Source: Nectonema munidae (lineage: Eukaryota > Nematomorpha > Nectonematoida > Nectonematidae). From it: a DNA stretch of 64,000 nucleotides. Where the stretch lies: NCBI GenBank assembly GCA_030549495.1, contig JAUIRK010000511.1, forward strand, positions 966,001 through 1,030,000, written 5' to 3'. A model generated the notes under the pieces. The model made no database searches. It was not told the DNA's origin and saw nothing but the letters and a program-made list of their open reading frames with translations. The translations under genes and the position numbers were made by a program. Position 1 is the first letter of the stretch. Each line of letters starts with the position of its first letter. Of this stretch, positions 1 through 20,108 are shown one piece after another.

Positions 1-3000
1 AAATATCAAAGCCACCAATTATTATTATAATAATTTTTTTTAATTTTAATTTTCATTTCCATTTTATGAATATGACGACCATCATGGTGGTTGAAATATC
101 AAATAAATTACTTCTCAGTGTATTTTAGACCTAGTTTTATTCTTTTTTATTTTGGCAATTCTCACGCATTCCTCCCATTTGATATAAAAGTCAACCAAAA
201 GTGGTAAAAATTGAGCTTTACCATTTTTATAGTAATATTTTACTATCAATGAATGTAAATTGAGATATTTTACTCATTTTTTGAATAAATAATATTTTTC
301 TGGCATGTCAGCAATACCAATATTTGGATAAAATATAAATGATATAGGAAACTTAAAAATCTTTAGTTTTAAATATGATTTTTCATCAGATGATTTACCT
401 CAATCAATGTTAGCCTACTATTAAAATAGTAAATTTACCATGATTCAATGGTATTTTAATTACCAAGAATAGTGAAGTTATTGTTACAGTAAACATTTAA
501 AAGTGTTACTGTAACCACTTTTTGTTTTTATTGTAAAAAGTATGATTTTAATTTCATAAAAGATCTAATTAAAGAAATGTCTGAGATAGGAAATCATCAT
601 CAAAGACTCCAAGCTTATTCCACCGTTTGGAAACTTGATGAAAATAGGCTGCTGAAGAATCATTCTTTGAAATATGTTTTGGGTTAAGACCGACAAGGAA
701 AAAAGTTCGAAACAAATTTATTTAAAAAAAGTTATATTAGACTCTTAGACGTTTGAGTCGAAATCATTTGATAGAGACTCTGGGAGTCGCAATATTATAT
801 TCTTTTAAATACATTGTTTGAAACTTTACTCTTTGTGGCTTCAAGCCAAATTATTTCAAATAATGACACTTCAGCTCTTTATTACGCGTTTCCAAACGTT
901 TGAATAATCGTTAAGAGTTTTGACAGTAATGTGAATAGAAAGTAAAAGTGAAAAGATCCATTCCCTATCATAAGCTTAAATAAAATTATGAAAAATCTAT
1001 GATTTCAATTTTAAATTTCCAAAGTTACTGCTTTTTTAAGTTAAAAAAATTAAAATAATTTAAATGATTTCATTACTAAGTGAAAAAAATTCAAGTTTTC
1101 TTTATTTCAAAAATGTTAGTAAAAAAAAATATTATCTCAATATATGTAATCAATAATTAAAAGTTTCAAAATGCAAACAGAATAAATAATAAAAATTAAC
1201 CAAAAAATGGAAAAAGGGAAGCCATTTTGGAAGGAAAAAATGTACTAGTAAAATATGATTGTTTCGACATTACACTATTCGTTATACTTGAATAAACTAG
1301 TAGATCCTTTATATCGTGAATGGCGGGGTTGAAACAACGAGCCAGCGTTATAATTGATCCGCGTTATAACCTATGTTACAATTATTTATTTGCTAGAATT
1401 GTGTTATCCCACTACATCTACAGTGAAATGAGAAATAAGTTTATGAAAAAAGTGAATAAAATTTGCAAACCCAGAAAATACATGGGCTTGTAAAATCCGA
1501 AACACGGTGTGTATATGCGCCGATGTCTTTGTTTGTAAATTTTAAAATTATTTGAAAGTGAGCACGCCAAGCTTCAAAGTTGGAAATCTATGCATTTTCT
1601 GAATTCGTAAGAAAATATATTTTATCGTTCAAATAATGGCGTTTCCTTGTAGAATGGGGGGGGGGGGCGTTGAATAGGAAAAGTTTTGCAAACACTCTTC
1701 TACACGAATAAAAAATTGTCAATCACGAAATGATGAATCCATTTTAGCCCAAATTTATTAATCACAACTTAGAAATTAAAAGAATTTTTTCCCAATATTT
1801 CATTCTCATTCAAATGTCTATTACTTAAAATCTTATTTCGATTACCATACAGTCTCTCGAAAAGAATAAAATTAGCCAATCAAATCCTTCATCTTCTTTC
1901 AGGTCTTGAACTAAATTTTACCGCTAACCATAAAAAATCGAATAAAATATCTTTACAAGTAACATTGTAACCTATTCTTAGACTCCTATCACACTGGATG
2001 GAAAAAGTTAAAAAAAAAAAGTAAAGACCATTAAAATAAATTCAGAAATTCACTTACTCTGCGATATTTGACTGGAAGTAAATTGCGTCATTGAAAGAAG
2101 CGTGATCAAGGTAACAGTGTAGAAGTAGATGGGTAATTCAAATTTTCCGTGAAAACAAGTTATCAACATGTGGGATTCTGAAAAAATGAAGAAAAATTTA
2201 TCACTTATTTTTTTTCATAATTTCGGGAGATAAAATATATAAGTTACTTTTTATATTGGAGAAATAATTGTTATCTTTGGTTAGTGAATCGTTGTTGTTG
2301 TTGTTGTTGGAAGTTTGAAAGGATGCTAAGTTTTTGTATTTGATTTAAAGAAGGAGATGAATAACTTTATTGGTGGAATCATGAAAACCATATAAAATGA
2401 CATTCATTTGTCTTTTCAATACTTTGGTAAGCAATTATTATTAATATTTAATTGGTATTGATTAACTTTTTTTTTCGTATGAGGAGATTTTTTGTATGTA
2501 ATTATATTATATACTTATGTAGTATACCTGTCTAGATGTTTAAGTTGTGAATGAAATTGATATGAATGCTGACTTGCTAGTAGTAGAGTTGTTTCTTCAA
2601 TGTGATTTCTGCTCTTTCAAAAGTGTGTTCAATTTCATAAATAATTCAGTAAAATCTTTTTATGCTTTCCATATGCACGTGAATGCTGTGAGCATGGATT
2701 ATTTCTTCTCTATGTTGCACAAGGTGATGCTGATGCTACTATACCTTTTTCCAATACACCTCGATTGATCTCACAAAAATCAATGATATCAAAGGGAGAT
2801 GGAAAATATTAACTTTTTTTCCGTGCTAATAAAGATATGATGCAATGTCTGAGGGAAGTGGAACTTTCAAATCACTTTCCAATTTTATCGAGAGATTGCA
2901 CTCTTATTGAGAGACTTTGTAAAGGTGAAGTTACTTATGCTAAAGGATTAAGTCGAAAAATCTTTCTACGATGTCCACTTGTTTATTTCTCGCAGAAAAA

Positions 3001-4680
3001 GGAATCTTAACTTTCCCAGGAGTTGACTGATATACTAATAACAAGCTGTCCCCCACTTTATTGTTAGTGAGAGAGATATGCAATGTCAATAATAACAAAA
3101 ATATAATGTACTTGTAAACGAAATGTTGTTGCGTTGGGGAATGATGACGAGTGGATGATGACGACGACGATGATGAATTCACAACGTAACTTTTTCGTTT
3201 ACTTCGAGGTGAAGTCGTAACTAACTAACTAACGATCAAAGGAGTTGTGTAAGGTGATGTTGATGGATCAAAAAGAACTTTTCTTTGAAGTAAAAATGAC
3301 TGAAATGAAAGCTTGAAGAAGTAGGAATTAAAATTATTTATATCTCATACACGGTATATATATATATATATGCATGTAAGGATGGTGTAGGAGCAGAACA
3401 ATCCATCCAATGAGATGTCAGCATTTGTATAGTGTATATATTGTATCAAGAGATTCTCTATTCCTGCATGCTAGGCGAGAAAAAATAATAAATTATATTG
3501 TAATGATAAAAACATCCATATCATACTGTATACATATATGATGATGTATTTTTAATATCTCACTGTGTATATATATATATATATATGTGGTTGGAAACAT
3601 TTTCATTAAATGACACAAAACATAATCCACATTTTAAAAGACAAGAAAAAGAACAGGACTCGCTTTAATATCTCTATCTTTGTCAGTTGTATTATTATTA
3701 TTATATTAAGATGTAATTAAGAATGCATACATTCATACTCAAGCAGAAATGTGAGTCAAGTCAATCACACGTCAAACAAAAATAGTCCATTGTGATTGGC
3801 TGGCAATATTATTTATTAAGTCAGAGGTTGGGGATGATGTGATCAATGTTAGTGTGCTAAACGTGGCTGGATGATACAAGAGGTATTTCGCGTCACCAAG
3901 TGCAACCTTGTGACGCTGTAAAGATTTAAATTGGGGAAAGTGATAATGGCGTTTAGCACAATTTAGGGGACAGTTTGGCGTGGATTGTGGCTGTGTTGAT
4001 GGTCTAAGTGCTTCACTTAACGCGGATTAACTTGGGGAGGGGGAGATGCTTCTTGCTTGTTTAAAGTGTTAGCAGTGATTATAGGGGGATTAGGGGTTGA
4101 GATGATAAACGTTGTGGGTAAATATTTATTGCATTTCTTTACACTCAATTGAAGTTTGGGCTAGAACCATATACATGATAACTTTTGTCCAAGAGAAAAA
4201 TGGACTAATTTGATGAAATGTTGCTCTAATGACCTTTCCATGAAATATATAACTGGGTTTCAAGAAAAGGCCAAAATTTATGTGATAAAGTTGACTACCC
4301 TAAAACTTAGACATGAGGAAATTAGTGTAATTATATTCTTAGTTAAACTTGATGAGGTAACAATCTTCAAGACTCTAATACTTCCTTATAATGCCAATAG
4401 AGCATAGAGATCAATAAAAATCAATTATTTCCATCTATTTTCAAAAACACAACGATTTGTAGTCAGTAGTCTTCTCATTTTTATCATTCCAAAGCAAATA
4501 CGAGGCAAACTTTTTTTTGAAAATTCTTTGTATAGACAAGATGTCGTACGCCTTCATTCTTTTGAGGTTTGAGGGGAAGATAGTGGCCAAAAAATATTAT
4601 GAGACGTTGTCTCGATTGTCGAATCTTTTCAGGTCTTGGAAGATCTTATACTAATTAAATTTCTTTTCATTGTTGTCTTA
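1..4680. other. AT-rich non-coding stretch with microsatellites
   Basis: I find no supportable gene here. The sequence is AT-rich with frequent stops in all frames. It holds short simple repeats: (GTT)n near 2293, TA runs near 3357 and 3569, and ATT near 3694. A more GC-rich patch at about 3800-4100 has no open frame of note. The short open frames in this stretch have low-complexity or non-conserved-looking translations and I do not call them. Confidence 0.6.
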
Positions 4681-4728
4681 GGACTTAGGCAATGTCTTAC
4701 TGTAAAAGTAAACTAATAAATCATAACA

Positions 4729-5060
4729 ATGGTGTAGCTAACATATGTCGCATTTGTGGCAGGTGTTCATCTTCAGGGCCTAGTGCCCGCGCTACCTATA
4801 TTATTTTGGGGCACATGCCCCCCCCCCCCTGTATTAATCTTTGCCCCCCCCCTAAAATTTTTGGTTTTGCCCCATGCACTTTTTAAAGGAAAAATAAATA
4901 AGCAAAAATTGTACACAATAATCTTATATAAATGCTGGTGTATGTGTATGTATAATATGAGATTTCTATAGGTTTTTATACAGAAGTACTTCATGCTTTT
5001 CAGCAAAGTAATACAGGATATAAAGTAATATAGGAAATAAATTTTTTGCAAATGTGTTTC
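4729..5060 (+). mobile_element. Probable hAT-type MITE relic with poly-C runs
   Basis: The stretch begins with ATGGTGTAGCTAA, close to the CAGTGGCGTAGC-type ends of the clear elements at 56680 and 48396. It also shares their long C runs and repeated CCCC-containing words (4811-4850). I see no matching right end and no clean target duplication, so the right boundary is a guess. Identification rests on resemblance to its better-preserved relatives in this window. Confidence 0.35.
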
Positions 5061-6127
5061 TTTGGGCCCATTAAACTTTCACTAACACCTTTTTTTTTTA
5101 TCTTTTTTTATATAAACAGTATAAATTACTATAGCCCCTCACGTGGTTTTTTCTCGTTTCGCTTGAAACATAGAATGATTGAGGATAAATAGTATATCCA
5201 TTAGTTTCTTCATTTTGTAAGGGGATCATTTGTACCCCCATTGGTTTTTCCTTTATCGTTTAAAACTGAAATATCATATGTTTGCGTGTGTTTTCATATG
5301 ATGAATGGTATGAATTCGTTGTTAGCTTTAGGGTTAGGTATAGCTTTATGCCTATTATCGTTTCCGATAGTTTTAACCTTATTAGTGTTGGATTTTCTCC
5401 ATACAAAATAAATATCAGAATTGAATTCAGCATACATAAAAAGAGGTAAAATCAAATTATTTGTAAAACAGACCAATTTAAGGAAAATCACCATTTTAAA
5501 TGGCTTTTGAGAGGCTTTGATTGATTTTCAAACAAAATAAACAACCACATTGAATTCAGCATATACTTGATAAGAGATATATATGTGTAAAAATCTATTT
5601 ATTTTCAAAACTTGGCAATTTCAGGAAAATCACCATTTTTAAATCGCTTTTATGGGAAAAATTGAGTGTGGACCTGGTTCAAGCCATATTCAAGACATAT
5701 ATGTATCTTTTTGACATTCAACCATTTTTCACTTGGAACTGATTTCCTTTCGCTCTTGGTGGACATGAAGTTACTGATCTCTCCTTTATAGTAGAAGTCT
5801 CGTTGACCCCTGGGTGTTGGAAGGATGTTGGAAACCGTATTCTTATCATAGGGGCTTTGAATAACTCGGCAAAGTGTTCAAAAAAGAAATAATAAAAATA
5901 TTTTAACTTCCAATAAATTTTTTTGGATTCAATAAATATAGATTTTTTGATGCTTTTACTAGTGATGGTAATCAAAAATATTTAACCAGTTAATTCCTGG
6001 CATACTATTTTTAACCTATCGATTAATCCACTAATTTTGGAAAATTTGGAGTCAAAAATATCGAAATAGCTTGTCTAAAAAGGGGGAAATTTTAAAGCAA
6101 TTTTATTAGAACATAATTAGAAGTATA

Positions 6128-7073
6128 CCAGAACATTTGAGTATGTAATTTGTGATGATCTAAAATCAAATATAAAAATTTATGCTGATGATATAAAATT
6201 ATTCAAGGCTTCAAAGGGTGAAGGTACGAAGAATATACAGAATGATCTATACAAAATATATAGATGGAGTAAAGAATGGGATATGCAGTTGAATATAAAT
6301 AAGTGCTATCACCTTCAAATTGGAAAAAAGAGGATGCCAGTTTTTATATAGGCGGAACTAAGCTAAACCAAGTTGAAAAGCATAATGATCTAGGATTAAT
6401 CGTTGATTCAAAGTTTTGTTTCTCTGATCATGTATTGCACGTTGTCAAGAAAGCCTTCACTATTCTACACATGTTGAACAATACCTTCATCTTATCTGAA
6501 ATCGAAATTTCTCTGTATTTATACAAATCTTTAGTCAGACCTGTTCTGGAATACGCAAATGTAATTTTTGGAAGTTCATCAATTATCAACATCAGAAAAA
6601 TAGAAAAGGTTGAAAAAGTATTCACAAAGCACTTGAAAGGAATGCAAAATTTATGTTATATTGAAAGACTTCAAAAGATTGACCTGCCTTCTTTATATTA
6701 TCGAAGCCTGAGAAATGAAATGATATCAATATTTAATATCGTAAAAGGAAATATGAAGATTGATGAGAAAGTTTTGCCTGAATATTCGAAGAGAATTTCC
6801 AGATCACACTTGCTGAAGTTTGCACCTGAATCCTTTCAAAGTAAGTATAGAAGCAGATACTTAATCCAAAGAGCATACAATCACTTGAATGGCTTACCTA
6901 ATGAAGTTGTTAACTCAATTACTGTGAAAGAATTTGAAAAAAAACTCGATGAATTTTGGAAAGACAAAAGATTTGCCGTTCCTTGAAAAATACGCTATAT
7001 TTGATGCAATTCTCATAGGCTGCTAGCCTCTTTAAATTGCTTAATAAACTTATGTTATGTTATGTTATGTTAT
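6128..7073 (+). mobile_element. 5'-truncated LINE (Jockey/CR1-like RT C-terminal half)
   Basis: This is the 3' part of a non-LTR retrotransposon. The frame around 6180 reads IYADDIKLFK, the catalytic YADD box of reverse transcriptase, followed by NINKCYHLQIGK. After a frame change the 227-codon frame at 6303-6986 continues with HNDLGLIVDSKFCFSDHV and LYKSLVRPVLEYAN, the usual region after the RT palm in Jockey/CR1-type ORF2 proteins. The open frame ends near 6986, and about 60 bp later there is a (TTATG)n tail at about 7049-7073, typical for LINEs that prime on short tandem tails. The element lacks the endonuclease and the first half of RT, as expected for 5' truncation during target-primed reverse transcription. 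The exact clade is not settled by eye. Confidence 0.85.
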
Positions 7074-7677
7074 GGAAATAAAGTTGATATGGTAAAGGTT
7101 TTGCGATTTGAATAAACGGTGGACTACGATTCGCTAATGGTGAATTAGTTGGCCGTATTGACTGGTTAATAATCACCGAATGCTGGTTAAACTAGTTATT
7201 AACCATGTGACAATTTGATAAATGAAAAAAATTTGTAAAATTCATCAAGGTAATTTTAGAAGTGTTAGAGATATCGCGACCAGTTTCGACAAGAGACAGC
7301 GTTCTTCACAGGAAAAAGCATTTATGAGTGGAGATGAGATGAAGAGATATTATAGAGTGGATGTAGAGTTTCTGATTTCTCCGTAAAATAATTTTCTTCA
7401 GAAATGAGAAATTAGATTGAGAATTCTGGGCACTTGAGATTTTGTTAGAGATAATAGAATAATAGCTATATGAGATACATAAAAAATAACTATAATGTAA
7501 AAACTAAATCTTTCAAAATTCTAAGATCTTATTTTTAAAGTTACTTTTCTTGGGATAAAATATTATGTTACAATTAAAATTTTTTTTTTCATATTCTGAA
7601 AATGTAGATGGTATAGATAGCAAAGCATTTTGCAATAGTTACAAACTGCTTCTCAAAGTTTAGAAGTAGGTTTCCAT

Positions 7678-8349
7678 TAGTGTATCCACTTTAAGGTCTT
7701 TTTTCATTCCTCGGGGAACGAGGACCTCGTAATTTTTGAAAATTTCCCCGGGGAAATTTTTTTACAGTAAAAACTGTTCAGAAAAGAAAATTTAAAAGTC
7801 TCATATAAGATTTTTATTGAAAAAAATTTAAATGCATAAAAGATTTATGTTTTAAAAAAATATCTAAGAAAAATTAGAGCGTTCAAAGTTTCATCATTCA
7901 ACTGGTTTCTTATTTTTGTAGAAAAATAACGCATTGACGAAAACACTCTTTCGGCATCCACAGAAGTTGCTTTTATGCTCTTTAAATTTTTGAATAAAGT
8001 TTCTAAAACTTCGGGCCTCCTATTTGTTTCTAAATAAAGGTCAAATGTTTTTTTCATTATTTCCTCTATGCTTGAAATTGCTTTTAGTTTCACGTTCTTC
8101 ATTTTCATTAATCTTCAGAAATTCGTCCAATTCCTCCTTCACGCCTTTCTTCTCTGTTTTTTTGGTTGCTAACGATTAATGTTTCATCTTTCTTCTTCGT
8201 TACTTCGATATTTTTGTCGTCGGATTTGACAAAAAAAAATTTTCAAAAATTCCCCGAGAAAATTTAAACATTTTTTTGAGGACGAGGATTTTGAAATTTC
8301 ACGATTCCCCGGGGACTCGAGGACAAGGAATCCCGGGGTGGACACCATA
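7678..8349 (-). mobile_element. hAT transposon deletion derivative with transposase C-terminus
   Basis: The element is bounded by imperfect inverted ends (TAGTGTATCCAC left; TATGGTGTCCAC when the right end is read inward; 9 of 12 match). It is flanked by a perfect 8-bp direct repeat GTTTCCAT at 7670-7677 and 8350-8357, the target-site size of hAT elements. Inside, the minus-strand frame 7845-8108 encodes KATSVDAERVFSSMRYFSTKIRNQL followed by NALIFLRYFF. This is the classic C-terminal dimerisation segment of hAT transposases. Only this C-terminal part remains, so the copy is an internal deletion derivative and cannot be autonomous. Subterminal GGGGAA/TTCCCC-rich palindromes lie near both ends. 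Confidence 0.85.
7845..8108 (-). pseudogene. hAT transposase C-terminal fragment
   Basis: An 87-codon frame inside the hAT element 7678-8349. Residues about 48-87 match the hAT dimerisation motif by eye (SVDAERVFSSMR, then KIRNQLNDETLNALIFLRYFF). The BED finger and catalytic DDE-type residues of a full transposase, usually 500-700 residues, are absent. The start methionine is simply the first in the surviving frame. In an intact relative this segment mediates transposase multimerisation in the nucleus; here it has no likely function. Confidence 0.75.
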
Positions 8350-8357
8350 GTTTCCAT

Positions 8358-10025
8358 ATTATCGATTGAATGAAAATAGAAAGATATAATTCTCTTCAGG
8401 TTGTTGAACATTTTTTCGCGAATCAGCAAACAGGATAATCTATGAAGTCTCGAGAAATCTCAAGACAGAAATTTTATGTATGAGTAAGGAACGCTTTTGA
8501 CGATGAATCGGACCCCATATGGCAAATTTTTTATCATGTCACTATAGTACACGAATTAACAAAACTATTTTATTATCCGAACCCCAGAAAACACCTTTAA
8601 AAGTGTCATGAGACAAAGTGACATAAAGAAGAGTTATATTTTGTATTTACAAATTCAAATTAAATTGTTAAAGTTCAATACAAAATTTTCGGCATATTGA
8701 CCATAAAAAATAGGAGCCAAGCCTTTTGGGGTAGTTATGGGGTCAATTGGTCCGGTAAATGATATTTTAACGAATATTGAGAACACTGTTAAGAGAATGA
8801 AAGCTCAAAACCCTGTTTTACATAGGAAAGAGTTTTTGAATTTGTGAAAAAATTTGGTCGATCAAAAAATGTGATATTTGCATAAATTTTCTTCAAAGTT
8901 CTAAATCCCAAATTGATATATCTCAAAAAAGTTTCCTTCAAACAAATCTCTCTTATTGGTTACTTTTATTGTCAGAGAGTTATAAAAAAAATTACGTTTA
9001 GTGAGGCGGAAATAAATAAGATAATTCAATTTATTTTTATATAGTACCATACTTTATTTTCTCAGGGTGGGATAGGGGATGAATTTTTAAGATCCGTAAC
9101 ACGATGATTAAATCTCCCTTGTGTAATAAGATCGATGCGTAAATATCATAAATAAAATTTACTTAAAAAAAGGTCAAACCTTCTTCGCTGCTAAATCAAA
9201 ACTAAACGTTCTAAATAATGAATCAATTAATTAACTGTCTCACTCACTAATTAATTAATTAACTATAGGAACGAACCTTTACATTTTCTTTTATCTTTTT
9301 TCGTCCTTTTTTTCCCAAATTTATTTCTCTCAAAATTTGTTCAACGCCGAATTAGATAGGTTGACTCTTTGTATAATGTAAAATATATATGTTTTGGAAT
9401 GCAATATATATGTGTGTAATGTGTATGTATATAGATGGATAGCACTGTGTCGTTTTCTACGTGATTAGATTTTGTTTTTGTTAATTTCAATATATTCCCA
9501 AGGAAAGGGAAAATTTGTGAAATTGAAAACAAAGAGCATACAGAACCTTTTTTCTTTGCTATCTCATCCCACTAACGTAAATGGCAGAATGAAATTTGGT
9601 GTGAGGAAGAAGAGTTGATTATATCATTTATTCTCTCTTTGCTTGTGTGACGTGAGAATTTTGAACACCGAACAAATCTAATTAAATTTAATGTGGACAA
9701 GAACAAATAGGATTTAGATTGAAGAAGGGAGATGATGATGATGATGATGATGATGGGAGTGATTGCTTTATTGAGATTTAATGAAAGAATGTGCAAAAAG
9801 GTGGCGCTCCTCTCTCTAATTCTAATAAGATGGAACTTGTGTTGAATTTGTAAATACGTTACTTCCATTACAAGTCAGTCACAATTTCATGGTGATGAGA
9901 GATAGAAGAATATGCTGATGATGATGATGAATTATTGAAGATGTGATATTATTCTTGTGAGACAACGTAATTTATGCATTTTGGCGTATCATTTTGGCGT
10001 AATAAGGCAACATGTTTATATTTAG
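8358..10025. other. Non-coding AT-rich stretch with GAT microsatellites
   Basis: I see no gene. (GAT)n tracts lie at about 9731-9755 and 9916-9930, and TA/TG-rich runs at about 9385-9440. The short frames here translate to low-complexity peptides. Confidence 0.5.
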
Positions 10026-10033
10026 ATGTAGAC

Positions 10034-10772
10034 CATTAGTTCTGGACCTGTTCTAGGTCTATTCAAGTCATTTGATCAAATTCGGGCCCTAACCCCTTGT
10101 TTCACTGAGAAGGACTATGTTGTATCGTCTATCTTGGTATTTTGTTTTAACCTTTTTTCTACCATGGCCCCCTTTTTGCCTAAATATTATAGTATGGCCC
10201 CATAAAGTTTTTTAAAATATTTTTCTATTTTTTAGAGGTCAAAAACGAAAATTTGGCAATTTTTCATGAAGTTATTCATTCAAACAACTTAACATAGAAG
10301 CAAAAAAACAGAAAATTTCTTTCAAAAATTATAGTGCTTCTAAATCATAACTTTTTTTCATAATATAGTTTATAATTAAAGTTGCATTTTTTATTTTTGA
10401 GTCATTTTTACTTCATAACGGTCTAAGCGTAGTAGATGTGGAAACAAAACTATAAAATTTTATGAAAATAGTATTTTTATATAAAGTTTCAAGATATAGT
10501 TGCTAAAATAGTTTTTGCATCATATATATAATATATATAATATAGAAAAATCGACAAAGCTTTGGGGCATTTTTATATATAAAAAGGAGACTTTTCGTCA
10601 ACACACCTTTTTAATTTAAGCATATCCATCTATATCAATCCCAAATTATAACTTGTTTTGTGACTTCTCTACGATCTGATGTATTGTGTAGAAATCATAT
10701 TTTTTTCTGTGGCCCCCTCAAAATTTCTTGTAGCCCCTCAGGGGGCCATATGGCCTACGTTTAGAAACCCTG
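10034..10772. mobile_element. Non-autonomous hAT element (739 bp) with perfect 8-bp TSD
   Basis: An exact 8-bp duplication ATGTAGAC flanks the element at 10026-10033 and 10773-10780. The left end reads CATTAGTTCTGGACC. The right end read inward is CAGGGTTTCTAAACG, giving a weak but hAT-like inverted repeat starting with CA. GGCCCC-containing words occur near both ends (about 10165-10200 and 10712-10755). No transposase frame is present. The perfect target duplication suggests a fairly recent insertion, although the inverted ends have diverged. Confidence 0.75.
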
Positions 10773-10984
10773 ATGTAGACCCTCGGATCTCCACGTGAAT
10801 CCTTTTCTGATATCTAGGAAATAAGTAAAAAAATAAAAAATCATTTTTGATGTGGTATGAGGAGAATAAAAAAGTAAAGAAATCTTTTCCAAAAAAATTG
10901 TATACAATAAGCAGTGTATGTGTAAGAAGAGCTTTTCAATGTAAAAAAATATAAGTTTCATTTTGTCTATCAAACTTTTCTCTT

Positions 10985-17735
<6,751 letters not shown>

Positions 17736-17740
17736 AATTA

Positions 17741-17823
17741 TGGTGGCGTGAGTAAGATTTGTTAACATACCACAAGGTCTCGGGTTCAATCCAGCATCAC
17801 GGCTTACTCTAAGGTACCTTTTC
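17741..17823 (+). mobile_element. tRNA-derived SINE (partial, family A)
   Basis: The segment begins GGTGGCGTGAGTAAG and contains the pol III B-box-like GGGTTCAATCC near 17782, then AAGGTACCTT. Head and tail words match the better copies at 30654-30799 and 36501-36653 when those are read on the minus strand. The A-box region is degenerate. The copy lacks most of the non-tRNA body. Confidence 0.6.
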
Positions 17824-18435
17824 ATTTGAGAAAGTTTCTTTGTTAGTTAGAGAAGCGGTTACTAATCTCCTTCTTTGTGTTCGGGCTTTGGATATAATAG
17901 TCTGTTCCGAAATTGAGGCACAGTTGACCAGAGGCAGAAACGTATGAAGAAATTTGAAGAAGAACCCAAAAAATTTTTGGCGGTTTAAGTATTTTTTTAT
18001 AGAAATATAAGTTATTTGATAAATATAACTTAAACAATCAGAACTTTTAGCAAATTCACATTTTTAGCACTTTTATTCAGAGATATTAATCATATTTACT
18101 TAATTTTTTTTCTTTTTTTTTATCAAGATTGCTTTGAAAAGGGAGCAATTTTTCACTACTTGTCTTTAAATTTTTTTTAAGGCAAGTAGTGATTTTAATT
18201 TTATCTAAAAAAGTGATTTTTGTGTATAAAAGTTCTGAGCCGAGATTGTGATATTGTACATAATGATAAATTTTAAAGTATAAAATTGTATAACCCTTAT
18301 AGGTAGCAGCGCTGTATTCCTTTCTATTTTTATAAAGTTTTGCTTTTCTTGCGATCTAATTCAGTTCTTACACTTCTTGTACAAATAAGATAATTATCAT
18401 ACTTATAAATTACTCTGGGAATGAAACAGCTAATT

Positions 18436-19125
18436 CGCTGGCGGATTTAAAAGGGGGGGGGGAGGGGGGGGGGGACCGGCGTACGCACCCCCCCCCCCTC
18501 CCCCAAAATTGCATTGCCAATTGCTTGAAAATTTTTCTTGATCTAATTCTTTTCGTATAGAAGTCAAATATTATGATGGCTTCTGCAACTCGTTTTTTAG
18601 ATTCAATCATTCTCTAAAGTAAGAAGCCGTAAAAAGTTTTTTTTATGTTTCAATCGTAGTGAAGTGTGACACTTATTACTTTAATATTATCCATTTTTTT
18701 TTGTAAATTTATTATTTAAACACACCAAGTTTTACCACATCAATTCACTTCGCAGTTCAATGAATGAAGATCGTTTTAATGCTCTCATTCTTCTCTTTGT
18801 TCACATAGATATTCGATTGGATATTGACACCATTATTGATATGTATGCTAAAAAGTGTCCTAGACGGATGAGTCTTCTTAATCCTCTTAGTTCTTAATCT
18901 TATTTCTTTCTTATAATAAACTTATGCTTTTTTGATATATTATTATGATACTCTAAGTTTTATGATAAAAAGTCACTTTTCGTTTTTTATTAAACTATTA
19001 CCCAAAATAAGATAAAAATAGCTTAAAATTTTTTGATAAAGCCTAAATCTATATGCTTCAAATTTGAGTTCTAGTTTAGTAAAATCCCCCCCCCCCCCCA
19101 ATGCCGTTTTCTAGATCCGCCCCTG
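18436..19125. mobile_element. Non-autonomous hAT-like element with GGCGGATCTAG-type ends
   Basis: The left end CGCTGGCGGATTTA and the right end, read inward CAGGGGCGGATCTAG, form a terminal inverted repeat of a type common in hAT MITEs. Poly-G and poly-C runs lie just inside both ends (18452-18505 and 19086-19099). Both flanks carry TAATT, but the 8-bp duplication is not clean. No transposase is visible in the 690 bp. Confidence 0.6.
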
Positions 19126-19974
19126 TAATTGATATCAATTTAAGGTTTGTAGCAAATTTCGTTTCCAACATTTTAGACTTTCAGCTTCCAATAAAAGAGT
19201 CAATTTTAAATTTATGACTTCATTCCTGTCTATTCCTAGCTCATCTTTCTAAATGTGTTTTAGAACAAGTTTCTTTACTTGAAGGTAGCAATTCTATAAA
19301 GGTTTTATGGGATGATTGTTTGCTTTTAAAGTTGGTAATCTGATTTGGTAATAATTCTCTGATATAAAATTTAACATTGATACAAATTTCAAGAATTCAA
19401 TCTTCGTCATCAAAGTGTTTCGGTACAGAGTAATGAATCCTCAAAGCGCCAAATTCAGAACCACCATTGCACTAAAGGGCCGCGCAAAAAAGATAAAATC
19501 GATTTTTATAAAGTGTTTTTTAATCACCTCTAAAATATTATATTCTAGTTTCCTAAACTGAATCCAAATTGCAGCATGTATATCATAAAATTAATAAATC
19601 ATATTATGCATAAATAATAAATCAATACTTTTGCGCAATTTTCACTGTTTTAATATGATATTATTGTTAGCCTATTTTTCCTGCAACTTTGCCATGTGGG
19701 TCGGAAACCATGAGGTTCGGGCCGCACGAGGCCCTCAGGTCCGGGATTGACAACCACCGACGTTGTCACAATTTTCTTACAATCGGTAAGACGAAGGATT
19801 GGGAAACCTTTTTTTATTTCCTATCTTTTTTTCTAAAAAATCGGTATAGATTGAATCTGTTTTCTCCTACAGATCCAACTTTTTTTCTTTAATTAGTAAA
19901 TTTTTACCTTTAATAAAATAATAGAACGCTAAAACTACATTTAACAAATATTTTTTTTAGTTATTCGTTTCGGA
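19126..19974. other. Non-coding; possible second hAT-like end near 19760
   Basis: The stretch near 19690-19760 ends in TTGACAACCACCG and holds GGGCCGCACGAGGCCC words. That resembles a hAT right end (inward CGGTGGTTGTCAA), but I could not find a partner end or target duplication. No gene seen. Confidence 0.3.
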
Positions 19975-20108
19975 TGGATCCAAAGGGGAGCCATAATACC
20001 CTTACATACATAGCTGTACAGATGGTAACGATAGTCACGACCAGGAATCGAACCGAAACCATCTTGATGGAGACCACATGCTCCTACCACTAAGCCATTC
20101 GCCGACGA
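19975..20108 (-). mobile_element. tRNA-derived SINE (family B)
   Basis: Read on the minus strand it begins GTCGGCGAATGGCTTAGTGG, whose TGGCTTAGTGGTAGGAGC part is an excellent pol III A box. About 45 bases later GGTTCGATTCC is a perfect B box. The spacing is that of a tRNA. The head does not fold into a convincing intact tRNA and continues into an unrelated body, so a SINE is favoured over a functional tRNA gene. Confidence 0.7.

Noticed and set aside
1300-1400. Pogo-like end (GCGTTATAATTGATCCGCG)
   Set aside because: It resembles pogo/Tigger subterminal words but lacks a defined end, partner or TA duplication.
2547-2768. 73-codon frame with ATG
   Set aside because: No motif, no splice context and no codon signal beyond its AT-rich surroundings.
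19460-19770. Complete hAT MITE
   Set aside because: Only the right end (inward CGGTGGTTGTCAA) is persuasive; the left end and target duplication are missing.
19975-20108. Functional tRNA gene
   Set aside because: A and B boxes are excellent, but the stems do not pair convincingly and the sequence continues into a SINE-like body.
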